Shown: one piece after another, positions 26,254 through 34,355 of the stretch
Position numbering within the stretch: position 1 is the stretch's first letter
How the letters are laid out: each line of letters starts with the position of its first letter
Assembly (NCBI GenBank): GCA_029580855.1
Contig: JAKPQH010000069.1
Span: 1-64,000 of the forward strand
Direction of reading: 5' to 3'
Source of the DNA: a bacterium
GTDB taxonomy: Bacteria > Methylomirabilota > Methylomirabilia > Methylomirabilales > 2-02-FULL-66-22
Length of the DNA stretch: 64,000 bases
Notes under the pieces: generated by a model
Databases searched by the model: none
Told to the model about the DNA's origin: nothing
What the model saw: only the letters and a program-made list of their open reading frames with translations
Made by a program: the position numbers and the translations under genes

Positions 26254-27486
26254 ATGACCCCTGACTCGTACCTCACGAATGCCCTGCTGCCGGATGGGCG
26301 CAGGGCGCACGTTCGGATCGCCGAGGGGCGCATCGCCGAGATCCGGCCGGCGGACCGGCCGCTCGATGCGCCGGTTCCCACGACGGACGCGGGCGGGGAC
26401 CTGGTTCTCCCCGGGTTCGTCGACGGGCACATGCATCTCGACAAGACGCTGATGGGGCTCCCCTGGCGGCCGCACGGCGGCAGCGGGACGCGGATGAGCC
26501 GCATCGAGAACGACAAGAAGGTCTGGCCGACACTGCCGCTGGGACCCGCGGAACGGGCCGGGCATCTCGTGGACCTCTGCGTTCGGCAGGGCACGACGCA
26601 CATCCGATCTCACGCCGACGTCGATCTCGAGGGCGGGCTATCCAAAGTCGAGGCGTTGCTCGCGGTCCGCGAGCGTTTCCGCGGTCAGGTGGATCTGACC
26701 ATCGTCGCCTTCCCGCAGAGCGGCGTCATGCGGTGCCCGGGCGTGCTCGATCTCCTGGATAACGCGGTGGCCCTGGGGGCCGACTTGGTCGGCGGCATCG
26801 ACCCCTGCGAGATCGACCGCGACCCGAAGGGGCAGATCGACGGCATCTTCGGCATTGCCGCGCGGCGCGGGGTCGGGCTCGACATCCATTTACACGAACC
26901 GGGTGAGCTGGGTATTCACAGCCTGCAGCAGATCTGTGAGCGGACCGAGGCGCTGGGGCTTGCCGGGAAGGTCACGGTGAGCCACGGATTCTGCCTGGGC
27001 ATGGTGGGCGAGCGCAAGGCCGACGAGACGATGGCGCGCATGGCCAGGTGCGGCATCGCCCTGGCCACCCACGGCGGGCAGTCCTCCACACCCCCGCCTC
27101 TCCTCAGGCTGCGCGCCGCCGGCGTCAACGTCTTTGCCGGCAGCGACGACGTGCGCGATACCTGGTCGCCGTACGGGAACGGCGATATGCTGGAGCGCGC
27201 CATGCTGATCGGCTGGCGCAACGATTTCCGGCATGACGAGGATCTGTTCGCCGCCTTCGACATGGTGACCGCGGCCGGCGCGCGGGCGCACGGCAACGCC
27301 ACCTACGGCCTCACGGTGGGCGCGCCGGCGGATCTGTGCGCCGTCCAGGCAAGCTGCGTCCCCGAGGCGATCTCCGCCCAGCCGCCGCGCACTTGGGTGA
27401 TGAAGGCCGGCCGCATCGTCGCCCGGGGAGGGGTGCGGCTGGACGCCCCCGAGCCGATCAACACGCACGGGGGCAGACTGCGGTAG
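26254..27486 (+). CDS. Cytosine-deaminase-like amidohydrolase
   Basis: 410 residues, amidohydrolase fold. FVDGHMHLDKTL gives the first metal His pair. VDLTIVAFPQSGVMRCPG and LVGGIDPCEIDRDP are as in CodA. The third His and the catalytic Glu are in DIHLHEPGELG, the next His in VTVSHGFCL. The metal Asp is in FAGSDDVRDTWSPYGNGDML, closely matching CodA's HDDVFDPWYPLG. The family deaminates cytosine, isoguanine or hydrolyses related cyclic amides. GTRMSRIENDKKVW near residue 80 differs from true cytosine deaminases, so another N-heterocycle is possible. Cytoplasmic. Confidence 0.85.
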   Translation: MTPDSYLTNALLPDGRRAHVRIAEGRIAEIRPADRPLDAPVPTTDAGGDLVLPGFVDGHMHLDKTLMGLPWRPHGGSGTRMSRIENDKKVWPTLPLGPAERAGHLVDLCVRQGTTHIRSHADVDLEGGLSKVEALLAVRERFRGQVDLTIVAFPQSGVMRCPGVLDLLDNAVALGADLVGGIDPCEIDRDPKGQIDGIFGIAARRGVGLDIHLHEPGELGIHSLQQICERTEALGLAGKVTVSHGFCLGMVGERKADETMARMARCGIALATHGGQSSTPPPLLRLRAAGVNVFAGSDDVRDTWSPYGNGDMLERAMLIGWRNDFRHDEDLFAAFDMVTAAGARAHGNATYGLTVGAPADLCAVQASCVPEAISAQPPRTWVMKAGRIVARGGVRLDAPEPINTHGGRLR

Positions 27487-27659
27487 CCCGAGGGAGGCTT
27501 TCCGGCGGAGTCTGGATGTTATACGGAAGGACATCCCGATAGGCGCCAGCGACTTCTGTACGCGCACGCTGCCGGGGCTGGCCACCGTCGGGACGCGTTG
27601 GGTCTCGAGTCTGTCCTTTGCGGATCCTGCGAGCTCGGCGCTCCCCCGGATCAGGACCT
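27487..27659. other. Intergenic tail before the decayed region
   Basis: No gene, no clear hairpin. It marks the start of 3.2 kb of mostly broken sequence. Confidence 0.35.
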
Positions 27660-27927
27660 GGAATTCCGGAGACACCATACGCAATTCTTGATCTGCAAAC
27701 GTCCGGGTGCTGTGGTCGGCGCGGGTGGGGGCCTGGCCGAAGTTTCTTGCCACGCCCGTCCCGGAGACCCATGCCCGGACGCTCCGTCGCGATGCGCCCC
27801 GCTGACGGTCCGTGGCTGCCGGGCCTGTCGTCCCCGCCCTCCCACGCCCTCCGACCAAAGGTTGCGGGAAGATCGCCCGGCCTCAACGGCGCCAGCCAGC
27901 GTAAATCCGTATGGTGCCCCCGGAATT
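27660..27927 (+). mobile_element. Short element with inverted ends, remnant of a REP-associated (Y1) transposase
   Basis: The left end (27660-27687) reads GGAATTCCGGAGACACCATACG and the right end (27907-27927) CCGTATGGTGCCCCCGGAATT, near reverse complements. CGGGGACACCATAC...GTATGGTGTCCCCGG ends are familiar around REP-associated tyrosine transposase genes. The interior still encodes ARVGAWPKFLATPVPETHARTLRRDAPR before a stop, resembling the C-terminal 'W..F...P..EA.V.ALRR...RG' stretch of those transposases. It is about 270 bp, so internally deleted: a MITE-like derivative. A sister copy lies at 30166-30404. Confidence 0.5.
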
Positions 27928-28109
27928 GGGGTGACGACCCGCGAGCTGATCTGCACCGGCGTGGCGCGCGCCCAGGTCGAGACCTGGGGCACGCGGCCCG
28001 CGCATGAGGCGGCCGTCGCCCGGCGCCTCATGCGCCCCTCGGGGCTTCGCAGCGTATTGTGGGCTCCCAGCGTATGACGTGGCTCGGCGACCGCAGATCA
28101 TTCGAACCG

Positions 28110-28590
28110 GACGGCGCGTATCCAATGCGTGGTCGGAGCCAGGACGAACCCGCTGGCGCCGGGGCGGCGTGACGCCGTCGTGATCTTCGGAGCGCGGATC
28201 GACTTGATCCGGACCATGGTCTTCGCGCACATTCCCTCGAACGTTCTCCTGTGTCTCGTGCCGCTCGCGCCGACGGCATGACTTGCCGTGGTCGTGTGCG
28301 CGCTCCGCTTCGGCATCTCCCAGATGGATGTGCCGACCCGGCGATCCTACGCCATGGCGGTTGTCAAGCCGGACGGGCGTTCGGCCGTGTCGGGCGTCAC
28401 GACGATCGCGCGTTGGGTCGGCGCCTCGGTCTCGCTGTCCTTGACGGGCCTTTTGCCGGCCAGCGCCGGTCCGGTGAACGTGCCCCCGTTTCGCGCCGGC
28501 GGCCTCACGCCCGCATATGACCTGCCCCTGTACCGGAGCTTCAAGCACCACGCACCAGCGGAGGAGCCAGCGGGCAAGCAGCGCCGGGGA
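28110..28590 (+). pseudogene. Decayed MFS transporter fragment
   Basis: One frame reads DAVVIFGARIDLIRTMVFAHIPSNVLLCLVPLAPT, then an in-frame TGA at 28279-28281, then VVCALRFGISQMDVPTRRSYAMAVV and GVTTIARWVGASVSLSLTGLL, ending near AEEPAG. This is the C-terminal part of a major facilitator of the type with SQMDVPTR-S-Y-MAVV...ER-AAAGVT. There is no N-terminal half and the stop kills it. It has lost the usual second acidic 'DPDER' (now KPDGR), consistent with decay. Confidence 0.65.
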
Positions 28591-28690
28591 GGAACGGATC
28601 CCGCGCTACGCAGGTGTTGGGCGCGGTCCGACGCCGCACAAAGTTACGGAGGCTGCACGTCCCGTCTCGCAATCAGCAGCCAGCGACGAT

Positions 28691-28727
28691 TGTGATGTCT
28701 TGACATCACAGTACATGATGCTATGAT
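28691..28727 (+). promoter_or_regulatory. vapBC promoter and operator
   Basis: A perfect 20-base palindrome (arms TGTGATGTC and GACATCACA, 28691-28710) contains the -35 hexamer TTGACA (28700-28705). After 16 bases comes TATGAT (28722-28727). An 8-mer ATGATGCT is repeated directly at 28715-28722 and 28723-28730. The expected start of transcription, about seven bases after the -10, falls on the ATG at 28734, so the message should be leaderless. A VapBC complex on the palindrome would block the -35. Confidence 0.7.
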
Positions 28728-28733
28728 GCTCAC

Positions 28734-29000
28734 ATGCGCACCACGATCCGGATTGACGATGAGCTGCTCAGTAAATTGAAGGAAGAGGCACGGAAGCAGA
28801 ATCTCCCCCTGACGCGCGTACTTGATCGGACGCTGCGAGCCGGCATGCAAGCCTCTCGCAGTCCGCGCCGGTCAAGACGACGCTATCGGGAACACACCTA
28901 CCCGATGGGAGAGCCCGCCGTCGCGCTGGACAAGGCGCTGGCGCTGGCGGCCGCGTTGGAGGACAAAGAGATCATCCGGAAGATGTTGCTGCGCAAATGA
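28734..29000 (+). CDS. VapB-type ribbon-helix-helix antitoxin
   Basis: 88 residues. MRTTIRIDDELLSKLKEEARKQNLPLTRVLDRTLRAGM is a classic ribbon-helix-helix: beta strand TTIRID, then two helices. It binds the operator as a dimer. The C-terminal half (YPMGEPAVALDKALALAAALEDKEIIRKMLLRK) is the toxin-binding tail. It overlaps the toxin gene by four bases (ATGA). There is no Shine-Dalgarno site before the ATG, consistent with leaderless translation. Confidence 0.88.
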   Translation: MRTTIRIDDELLSKLKEEARKQNLPLTRVLDRTLRAGMQASRSPRRSRRRYREHTYPMGEPAVALDKALALAAALEDKEIIRKMLLRK

Positions 29001-29425
29001 AACTCATTGACCTCAACATCCTCCTCTACGTCGTCAACGAGGATGCCGTTCATCACGCTCGGATCCTCGCGTGGTGGAAACAGGCACTGAATAACGACGA
29101 GCCATTAGGCTTGCCCTGGATCGTCCTTCTCGGTTTTTTGCGCATCGCGACCAACCCCGATATTTTTCCACGGCCGTTGACGCCGGACACTGCGGCGGCG
29201 AAGGTCGCCGGCTGGCTCTCGTTGGACAGCACGCGACTCGTGCACGAGAGAGACGAACACTGGAGTATTCTCCGCGCGTTGCTCGGCGAAACCGGTACGG
29301 CGGGCAATCTGGTGACCGACGCCCATCTTGCAGCGCTCGCGATCAGTCACGGGGCCGAACTCGTCTCCTGCGATAGCGATTTCGGCCGATTCAAGGGATT
29401 GCGCTGGCACAACCCCATCCGTTGA
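28997..29425 (+). CDS. VapC-type PIN-domain toxin
   Basis: 142 residues: MKLIDLNILLYVVNED supplies the first Asp (D5). The helix LPWIVLLGFLRIATNPDIF takes the place of the usual acidic ExxR region. VTDAHLAALAISHGAELVSCDSDFGRFKGLRW gives the remaining three acidic residues. Such toxins are Mg-dependent RNases that cleave tRNA or rRNA and stop growth when VapB is lost. The position usually held by the second acidic residue reads L-G-F, as in a known subgroup of PIN toxins. The gene is intact amid decayed neighbours, as expected for a self-maintaining module. Confidence 0.88.
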   Translation: MKLIDLNILLYVVNEDAVHHARILAWWKQALNNDEPLGLPWIVLLGFLRIATNPDIFPRPLTPDTAAAKVAGWLSLDSTRLVHERDEHWSILRALLGETGTAGNLVTDAHLAALAISHGAELVSCDSDFGRFKGLRWHNPIR

Positions 29426-29429
29426 TCAG

Positions 29430-29640
29430 GCCATCGCCGGTCGCGTTATATCCGCGCCGCGTTCTCGAGCAGATGTGCGCACAACCCCTCAAAGAACACC
29501 GTATGGGGCGCCATCAACCTGAAACCGGCGCCGTTGTCATACTGCTGCAACGCCCATCGCCGCCAAGATACTTATATTCCCTCTGCAACTGCCCGCATTT
29601 CTTATACTGAGGCCCCATAGACCTGCTCGCACCAGGCGAG
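29430..29640. other. Non-coding stretch after vapC
   Basis: No gene recognised. It includes the inverted pair GGCCCCATAG ... CTATGGGCCC (about 29612-29653), an approximate palindrome at the edge of the IS4-like fragment that could be part of an insertion-sequence end. Confidence 0.35.
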
Positions 29641-29643
29641 ACT

Positions 29644-30110
29644 ATGGGCCCAGCGCGCTCCGTCCCGATTTCGGTCAATCTCGTCCGCGTCCCGGAGCGG
29701 TTCCGCACCCACATCACCGCCGCCCGCTGCCAGCCCGTGTTCGCCGCCCTCCGAGTCACCGAACCCCAGCGCCGCTGGACGCTCCAAGCTCTCGGGGAGT
29801 TCTGGCTCGCCGTGATCCTCCGGGCCCGCGCGCGTTGAGCCAAGCCCTCGACGACACCCTGGAAGGCTCGGAACCCCTGTTCCCGCTGGTCGAAGCCGCC
29901 CCCGAGGCGTTCGTCCGGCGCCGTCAGAGCTTCCGGCCGGCTTTCTCTCCGGCCATCTGCTCCGGTTCACCGCCGGGCTCCTCACGGCCACCCCGGCCAC
30001 GCGCGTCGGTTCACCCGGGTCCGGCTCGACGCGATTCTCGTGGAGCCCCCACGCTCCCGCGGCGCACACGCCGCTTCTGCGCGCCCCGCAAACGCTGGAA
30101 GTCGCTGGCA
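29644..30110 (+). pseudogene. N-terminal fragment of an IS4-like transposase, frameshifted
   Basis: From ATG 29644: SVPISVNLVRVPERFRTHITAARCQPVFAALRVTEPQRRWTLQALGEFWLAVILRAR, then the frame changes and continues as LSQALDDTLEGSEPLFPLVEAAPEAFVRRRQSFRPAF before losing all sense. The sequence style matches the start of IS4-family transposases of soil bacteria. The catalytic DDE region is absent. Identification rests on recalled family style only. Confidence 0.4.
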
Positions 30111-30165
30111 CATGTGCTTGGTGGCCGTAAACCGCTCACGTCACCTTAGCGGCTATGGCTCTTCC

Positions 30166-30404
30166 CCTGCAAACGTCCGGGTGTCGTGGCCGGCGCGGGT
30201 GGGGGACTGGCGGGAATTCCTTGCCACGCCCGTCGCGGAGGCCCATGTCCGGGCGCTCCGTCGCGACGCGCACCGCGGGCGGTCCGTGGGTGGCAGGCGT
30301 GTCCTCTGCGCCGTGGCCCCACCCCCCGCTCGACGGTTGCGGTCGGGCCCAACTGGTCTCAACGGTGCCGGCCAGCGTAAATCCGCATGGTGTCCCCGGA
30401 ATTC
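30166..30404 (+). mobile_element. Second remnant of the REP-associated transposase element, left end missing
   Basis: Shares about 230 bases of clear similarity with 27690-27927 in the same orientation. One frame reads VSWPARVGDWREFLATPVAEAHVRALRRDAHRGRSVGG, less damaged than the first copy. It ends with CCGCATGGTGTCCCCGGAATTC (30383-30404), the same terminal motif. No left inverted end is found. The pair brackets the MFS fragment, vapBC and the IS4-like fragment as direct repeats. Confidence 0.5.
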
Positions 30405-30702
30405 ATGAGCGGGATTTTCTCGCAGGGGAGCAGGCGTGCGACACAAGCCTTGGCGGGTCAACGCCGCACCCCGCTGGCGCTTGGCGCGGGGTCATTTTGA
30501 GCCGGGTTTTCCCGTTTGCGAAACAACGCAGCCCCTCGCGGCGCGACCCTCGCGTTCATCCTCCCAACTCGTTGCTTGCTCACCCGTCCCCCCACGATTC
30601 TTTCACTGGCTCTCAGGGCTCGTGACGCGCGCAAGCGGCCGGCGCGGCCGGGAGGATCGCGGTGCGGTCAGATCGTCCGTGTCGCCCGCGCATCCGCGGA
30701 TG
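30405..30702. other. Intergenic stretch with no recognisable gene
   Basis: About 300 bases of GC-rich sequence downstream of the element copy and of the convergent acyltransferase. Nothing identified. Confidence 0.4.
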
Positions 30703-31443
30703 TCACAGCGGCTCGGAAACGTCGGCGCGAGCGGATTTGGTTTCGGGCAGTCTGACCGGCGGCGGTGCGTAACCGACGACGGCGCCGGCGCGGATTCTGG
30801 CGAGGTACGGGGAGAGTGTGGTGCCCGGCAGCGTCCGGACACCGTCTTCGATCGTGATCGGGCCCATTCCCGTCCCGGCGCCGATGACGCAGTTCGAACC
30901 GATCTCGATGAGTCCGTAGCGAAACTTGCCGGCCCCTTCGTAGGCGTGGACGGTCAAGCGAGAGAACGCGCCGATCAGCGTGTTGTCGCCGATGAAGATC
31001 AGCTCGGGGCGAAAGTGATCCAGCCACGCCATCTGCATGATTTCCACGTTCCGTCCCACGTGCGCACCCATCAGGCGGTAGAGTCGATTTTTCAGAGGCG
31101 TGCCCTTCAGCAGGAATGACAGCGCCACCAGCCCCATCACCAGGATACGGCGGCCCAGGGGCAGATTGATGGTGCGCCAACTCACGGCATTGCGCTCCTC
31201 CGGCGCACCCAGCCCTGAAATCGTATAGTGCCGACCGACGGGTGTGAGGTAGGCATCCAGCCGTTTCCTCCCTTCGGGCTCGTCCGGGTCGAGCGTCTGG
31301 ACCGGCGTGGTCCTGCCGTTGGCCGATTTGCTGATGTAAATGGTCCGCCGCTTTTTCCTGCCGCGTTTGATGGCCCGACGGATGATGTCTTCCGTCACTT
31401 CGCGCATGACCGCCTTCGGGGTCGCCGTGGCGCGTGGTGTCAT
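30703..31443 (-). CDS. Left-handed beta-helix (hexapeptide repeat) acyltransferase
   Basis: 246 residues from ATG 31443 behind GGAGGG. Residues 1-90 are basic and helical (VTEDIIRRAIKRGRKKRRT). Residues about 105-125 are hydrophobic (RRILVMGLVALSFLLKG), a likely membrane-associated helix. The C-terminal part has hexapeptide turns (HVGRNVEIM, IGDNTLIGAFSRLTV, IGSNCVIGAGTGMGPITIEDGV) typical of O- or N-acyltransferases of the maltose/nodulation acetyltransferase type. Fewer coils are visible than usual. The acceptor is unknown; the membrane helix suggests envelope sugars or lipids. It is divergent from the idnD-like gene. Confidence 0.75.
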   Translation of the reverse strand: MTPRATATPKAVMREVTEDIIRRAIKRGRKKRRTIYISKSANGRTTPVQTLDPDEPEGRKRLDAYLTPVGRHYTISGLGAPEERNAVSWRTINLPLGRRILVMGLVALSFLLKGTPLKNRLYRLMGAHVGRNVEIMQMAWLDHFRPELIFIGDNTLIGAFSRLTVHAYEGAGKFRYGLIEIGSNCVIGAGTGMGPITIEDGVRTLPGTTLSPYLARIRAGAVVGYAPPPVRLPETKSARADVSEPL

Positions 31444-31709
31444 GATCGGCCCTCCGGGTTGCGGGAAATCCGATGGTGCGTGAAGGATAGCAAGCTTGGC
31501 CGCGGTTTGGAATATGACTTGACCGGGATCGGGCTTCTTGCATACGCTCCATGGAGGCGCCGCCGGTCCGGTTGGTCGGGCGTCCGGCGGACATCGCGGC
31601 GGAGCCCGGGTGGTCAGCGACGATGAGGTGACCCAGGCGGCGCTTCGCCGGCGGCGGCGAATCACGACACAATCAGCGGCTTGGAAGGAGCGTCAGCGAG
31701 GAGAGCGCC

Positions 31710-32750
31710 ATGCTTGTCTGCAGGATCTACGGGGCTGAAGATCTGCGGGTGGAGTCGGTGCCCGAGCCGCAACCCGGTCCGGGCGAGGTGCTGCTCAAGC
31801 TGGGGGCGGGCGGGATTTGCGGGTCGGACCTGCACTATTTCCAGCACGGGCGGATCGGCAGTTTTGTCATCCGGGAGCCGCTGATCCCAGGCCACGAGAT
31901 CTCGGGAACCGTAGCCAAGACGGGTGCCGGTGTGACGCGGGTCAAGGAGGGCGACAAGGTCGCCGTGAACCCGTCCCACGCCTGCGGCGCCTGCAAGGCT
32001 TGCCGTGCCGGGCGCGAGAACCTGTGCGCGAGCATGCGTTTCCTGGGGAGCGCCAGCGTCTTTCCCCACGTCCAGGGCATGTTCCGGGAATATTTCATCA
32101 TGGGCGAGCGGCAGTGCCACCCCATCGCCGCCGACGTCAGCGCGAGCGAGCTGGCGTTCGCGGAGCCGCTGTCTGTCGCCCTCCACGCGGTGAATCGCGC
32201 CGGGAGTGTCCTCGGGAAGACCGTTCTGGTGACCGGGGGCGGTCCCATCGGATGTCTGATCGTCGTCGCCGCGCGGCTCGCCGGCGCGGCGCGCATCGCG
32301 GTGACGGATGTGGTCGACCGTCCGCTGGCGACCGCGAAGACCGTTGGCGCCGACCAGTGCGTGCGCGCGGATCGGCTCCCCGATCGCGCGGGCACCCTGG
32401 CGGAGGTGGTGGGCGAACCCGAGGTTGCCTTTGAGGTGTCGGGCAGTCCCGCGGCGCTGGCAACCTGTCTCGCGACCACGACGCGGGGCGGGCGCATCGT
32501 GCAGGTGGGGAGCCTTCCGGCCGACGGGGTGCAATTGCTCGCAAATCAGATCATGGCGAGGGAGATCGACTACGTGGGGACCTTCCGCTTCGGCGCCGAA
32601 TTCGAGTGGGCGGTCGGGTACCTCACGGATCGCCGCGTGGACGTCCGGCCGCTCCTGTCGGCCCAGTATCCGCTTCGCGAAGCGGAAGCCGCCTTCCGCC
32701 TCGCGGGCGACAAGAGCCGCAGCATCAAGGTCCAGCTGGTGGCCGCGTGA
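31710..32750 (+). CDS. L-idonate 5-dehydrogenase-like zinc dehydrogenase
   Basis: 346 residues with GAGGAGAG before the ATG. Catalytic zinc residues are in GGICGSDLHYFQHG, IPGHEISG and FAEPLSV. The structural lobe is SHACGACKACRAGRENLC (C-x2-C-x2-C-x7-C). The cofactor loop is GGGPIGCLIVVAA. The GRIGSFVIREPLIPGHE stretch is characteristic of the IdnD branch, which oxidises L-idonate to 5-ketogluconate. An SDR of the gluconate 5-dehydrogenase type lies 0.7 kb downstream, which fits, although a MaoC gene on the other strand separates them. Confidence 0.85.
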   Translation: MLVCRIYGAEDLRVESVPEPQPGPGEVLLKLGAGGICGSDLHYFQHGRIGSFVIREPLIPGHEISGTVAKTGAGVTRVKEGDKVAVNPSHACGACKACRAGRENLCASMRFLGSASVFPHVQGMFREYFIMGERQCHPIAADVSASELAFAEPLSVALHAVNRAGSVLGKTVLVTGGGPIGCLIVVAARLAGAARIAVTDVVDRPLATAKTVGADQCVRADRLPDRAGTLAEVVGEPEVAFEVSGSPAALATCLATTTRGGRIVQVGSLPADGVQLLANQIMAREIDYVGTFRFGAEFEWAVGYLTDRRVDVRPLLSAQYPLREAEAAFRLAGDKSRSIKVQLVAA

Positions 32751-32801
32751 GCTCCGGATCCTCGGCGTGGGGCTGCCGGCTGCCGTGCGCGGGCGAGCCT
32801 C

Positions 32802-33254
32802 CTACGTCGGCCGCCGCCAGATCATCAGGGAGTGTTCGCCCTCCTGCACGACCTCGCCCCGCTGGTTGAGCATCTGCACCGCCTCCCAGACGACTGCGCG
32901 GTCCGGCTTGGAGCGGCTCTCGCGCATCTTGGCGATGCGGATCTTGAGGTGCACGGTATCGCCGAGGAAGATGGGGCCGGTGAATTTCCAGGTGTACTCC
33001 AGCGAGGCCACGTAGCGGGTCTCGGCGAAAGCCGCGATCCGCTTCTTCAATCCTTCGATGATGCACATACCCAGCATGCCGTGGGCGATGCGGGTCTTGT
33101 AGGCCGAGCGCTCGCGGGCCCAGTGCTCGCTGGTATGAATCTCGTCATAGTCGCCCGAGAGCATGGCGAACAGCGTGACGTCGGCTTCGGTGATGGTCCG
33201 CGTCGGCGACGTCCACTCTTGTCCCACCTGGAAGTCCTCGAAGTAGACGGCCAT
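32802..33254 (-). CDS. MaoC-family (R)-hydratase
   Basis: 150 residues from ATG 33254 behind GGAGGGA. A single hot-dog domain with the hydratase motif LSGDYDEIHTSEHWA (catalytic Asp and His) and RIAHGMLGMCI. Such enzymes hydrate trans-2-enoyl-CoA to (R)-3-hydroxyacyl-CoA. The frame is open far upstream of 33254 but that part is antisense to the SDR gene and has no motif. Convergent with the idnD-like gene. Confidence 0.88.
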   Translation of the reverse strand: MAVYFEDFQVGQEWTSPTRTITEADVTLFAMLSGDYDEIHTSEHWARERSAYKTRIAHGMLGMCIIEGLKKRIAAFAETRYVASLEYTWKFTGPIFLGDTVHLKIRIAKMRESRSKPDRAVVWEAVQMLNQRGEVVQEGEHSLMIWRRPT

Positions 33255-33474
33255 GGCGTTCCCTCCGCGCGAGACTTGCCCGGGTTTCCACACGCGGACT
33301 GTAATTCCGACGCCGAGCATTGTCAACGCTTCCCCGCCGGGTCGTCGACCGGGCCGAGGCCGGCCCCCATGTCCCAAATGGCTTGACTCCCGGGGTCCGT
33401 GCCCCGACAATTCGCGCTCAGGCCGGTCACACCGATCCATGGCACCACCGAGCAGCCGAGGAGGGATGACGCCG

Positions 33475-34242
33475 ATGAACGGACCGCACTTCAGGTTGGA
33501 CGGAAAGGTCGCCTTTGTCACCGGCGGCGGCCGGGGGCTCGGCCGGGCCGGGGCCCTGGCATTTGCAGGGGCGGGCGCCGACGTGGTTCTCGTCAGCCGC
33601 ACCCGCAGCCAGCTCGAAGAGACGGCGGCGCTGGTCGAGAAACTCGGGCGAAAGGCCCTGGCGGCGCCCGCCGACACCCGGAATGCCGCGGAGGTTGACG
33701 CGGCCGTGCAGGCCGCGCTCGACGCCTTCGGCCGAATCGATATCCTGTTCAACAACGCGGGCACGAACATCCGGAAGCCGGTGGTGGACATGCCGGACGA
33801 GGACTGGCACACCATCATGGACACCAACGTGCAGGGGGCCTTCCTGGTGGCGCGGGCGGTCGCCCGCCAGATGGTGCGTCAAGGATCCGGCGCGATCATC
33901 AATATGTCCTCGATGTCCGCCATGTCGGCGGAGCCGACGAAGGCGGTCTACGCGGCGAGCAAGGGGGCGATCGCGCTCCTCACGAAGGGCATGGCGCTAG
34001 AGCTGGCGCCGCACGGCATCCGCGTGAACGCCATCGCCCCGGGCTACATGCTGACCTCGCTCGTCAAGGGCGGTCTCGACGCGGACCCCGCGCGCAAACA
34101 GCGGGTGCTGGCGCGGATCCCGCTGGGGCGGCTCGGCGAGCCGGACGAGATCGGCGGGGCCCTGGTCTTCCTGGCCTCGGATGCCGCCGGTTATGTCACC
34201 GGCGCCACCATCGTCATCGACGGGGGCTGGACGGCGACGTAG
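33475..34242 (+). CDS. SDR oxidoreductase, gluconate 5-dehydrogenase-like
   Basis: 255 residues from ATG 33475; GAGGAGG ends nine bases upstream, which favours it over ATG 33466. Motifs: VTGGGRGLGRAGALAF (cofactor), NNAG near residue 90, INMSSMSAMSA with the catalytic Ser, YAASKGAIALLTKGMALELAPHGIRVNAIAPGYM with Tyr and Lys, and GATIVIDGG at the end. The order is that of the IdnO/gluconate 5-dehydrogenase and 3-oxoacyl reductase branch. The idnD-like neighbour makes a keto-gluconate role plausible but unproven. Confidence 0.87.
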   Translation: MNGPHFRLDGKVAFVTGGGRGLGRAGALAFAGAGADVVLVSRTRSQLEETAALVEKLGRKALAAPADTRNAAEVDAAVQAALDAFGRIDILFNNAGTNIRKPVVDMPDEDWHTIMDTNVQGAFLVARAVARQMVRQGSGAIINMSSMSAMSAEPTKAVYAASKGAIALLTKGMALELAPHGIRVNAIAPGYMLTSLVKGGLDADPARKQRVLARIPLGRLGEPDEIGGALVFLASDAAGYVTGATIVIDGGWTAT

Positions 34243-34355
34243 CGCCGGGGTCGGCCCGGCGCAGGACCGTCCCGGCTTCCGCATGATGGGATAGCGTGTT
34301 ATCTTTCATGCGCGAGGCGGGGGTCCCCACCCCGCGCGGAGAACCCCGGGACGCC

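Noticed and set aside
33255..33827. Extension of the MaoC gene upstream
   Set aside because: Antisense to the SDR gene, no motif, and a strong ribosome site fixes the start at 33254.
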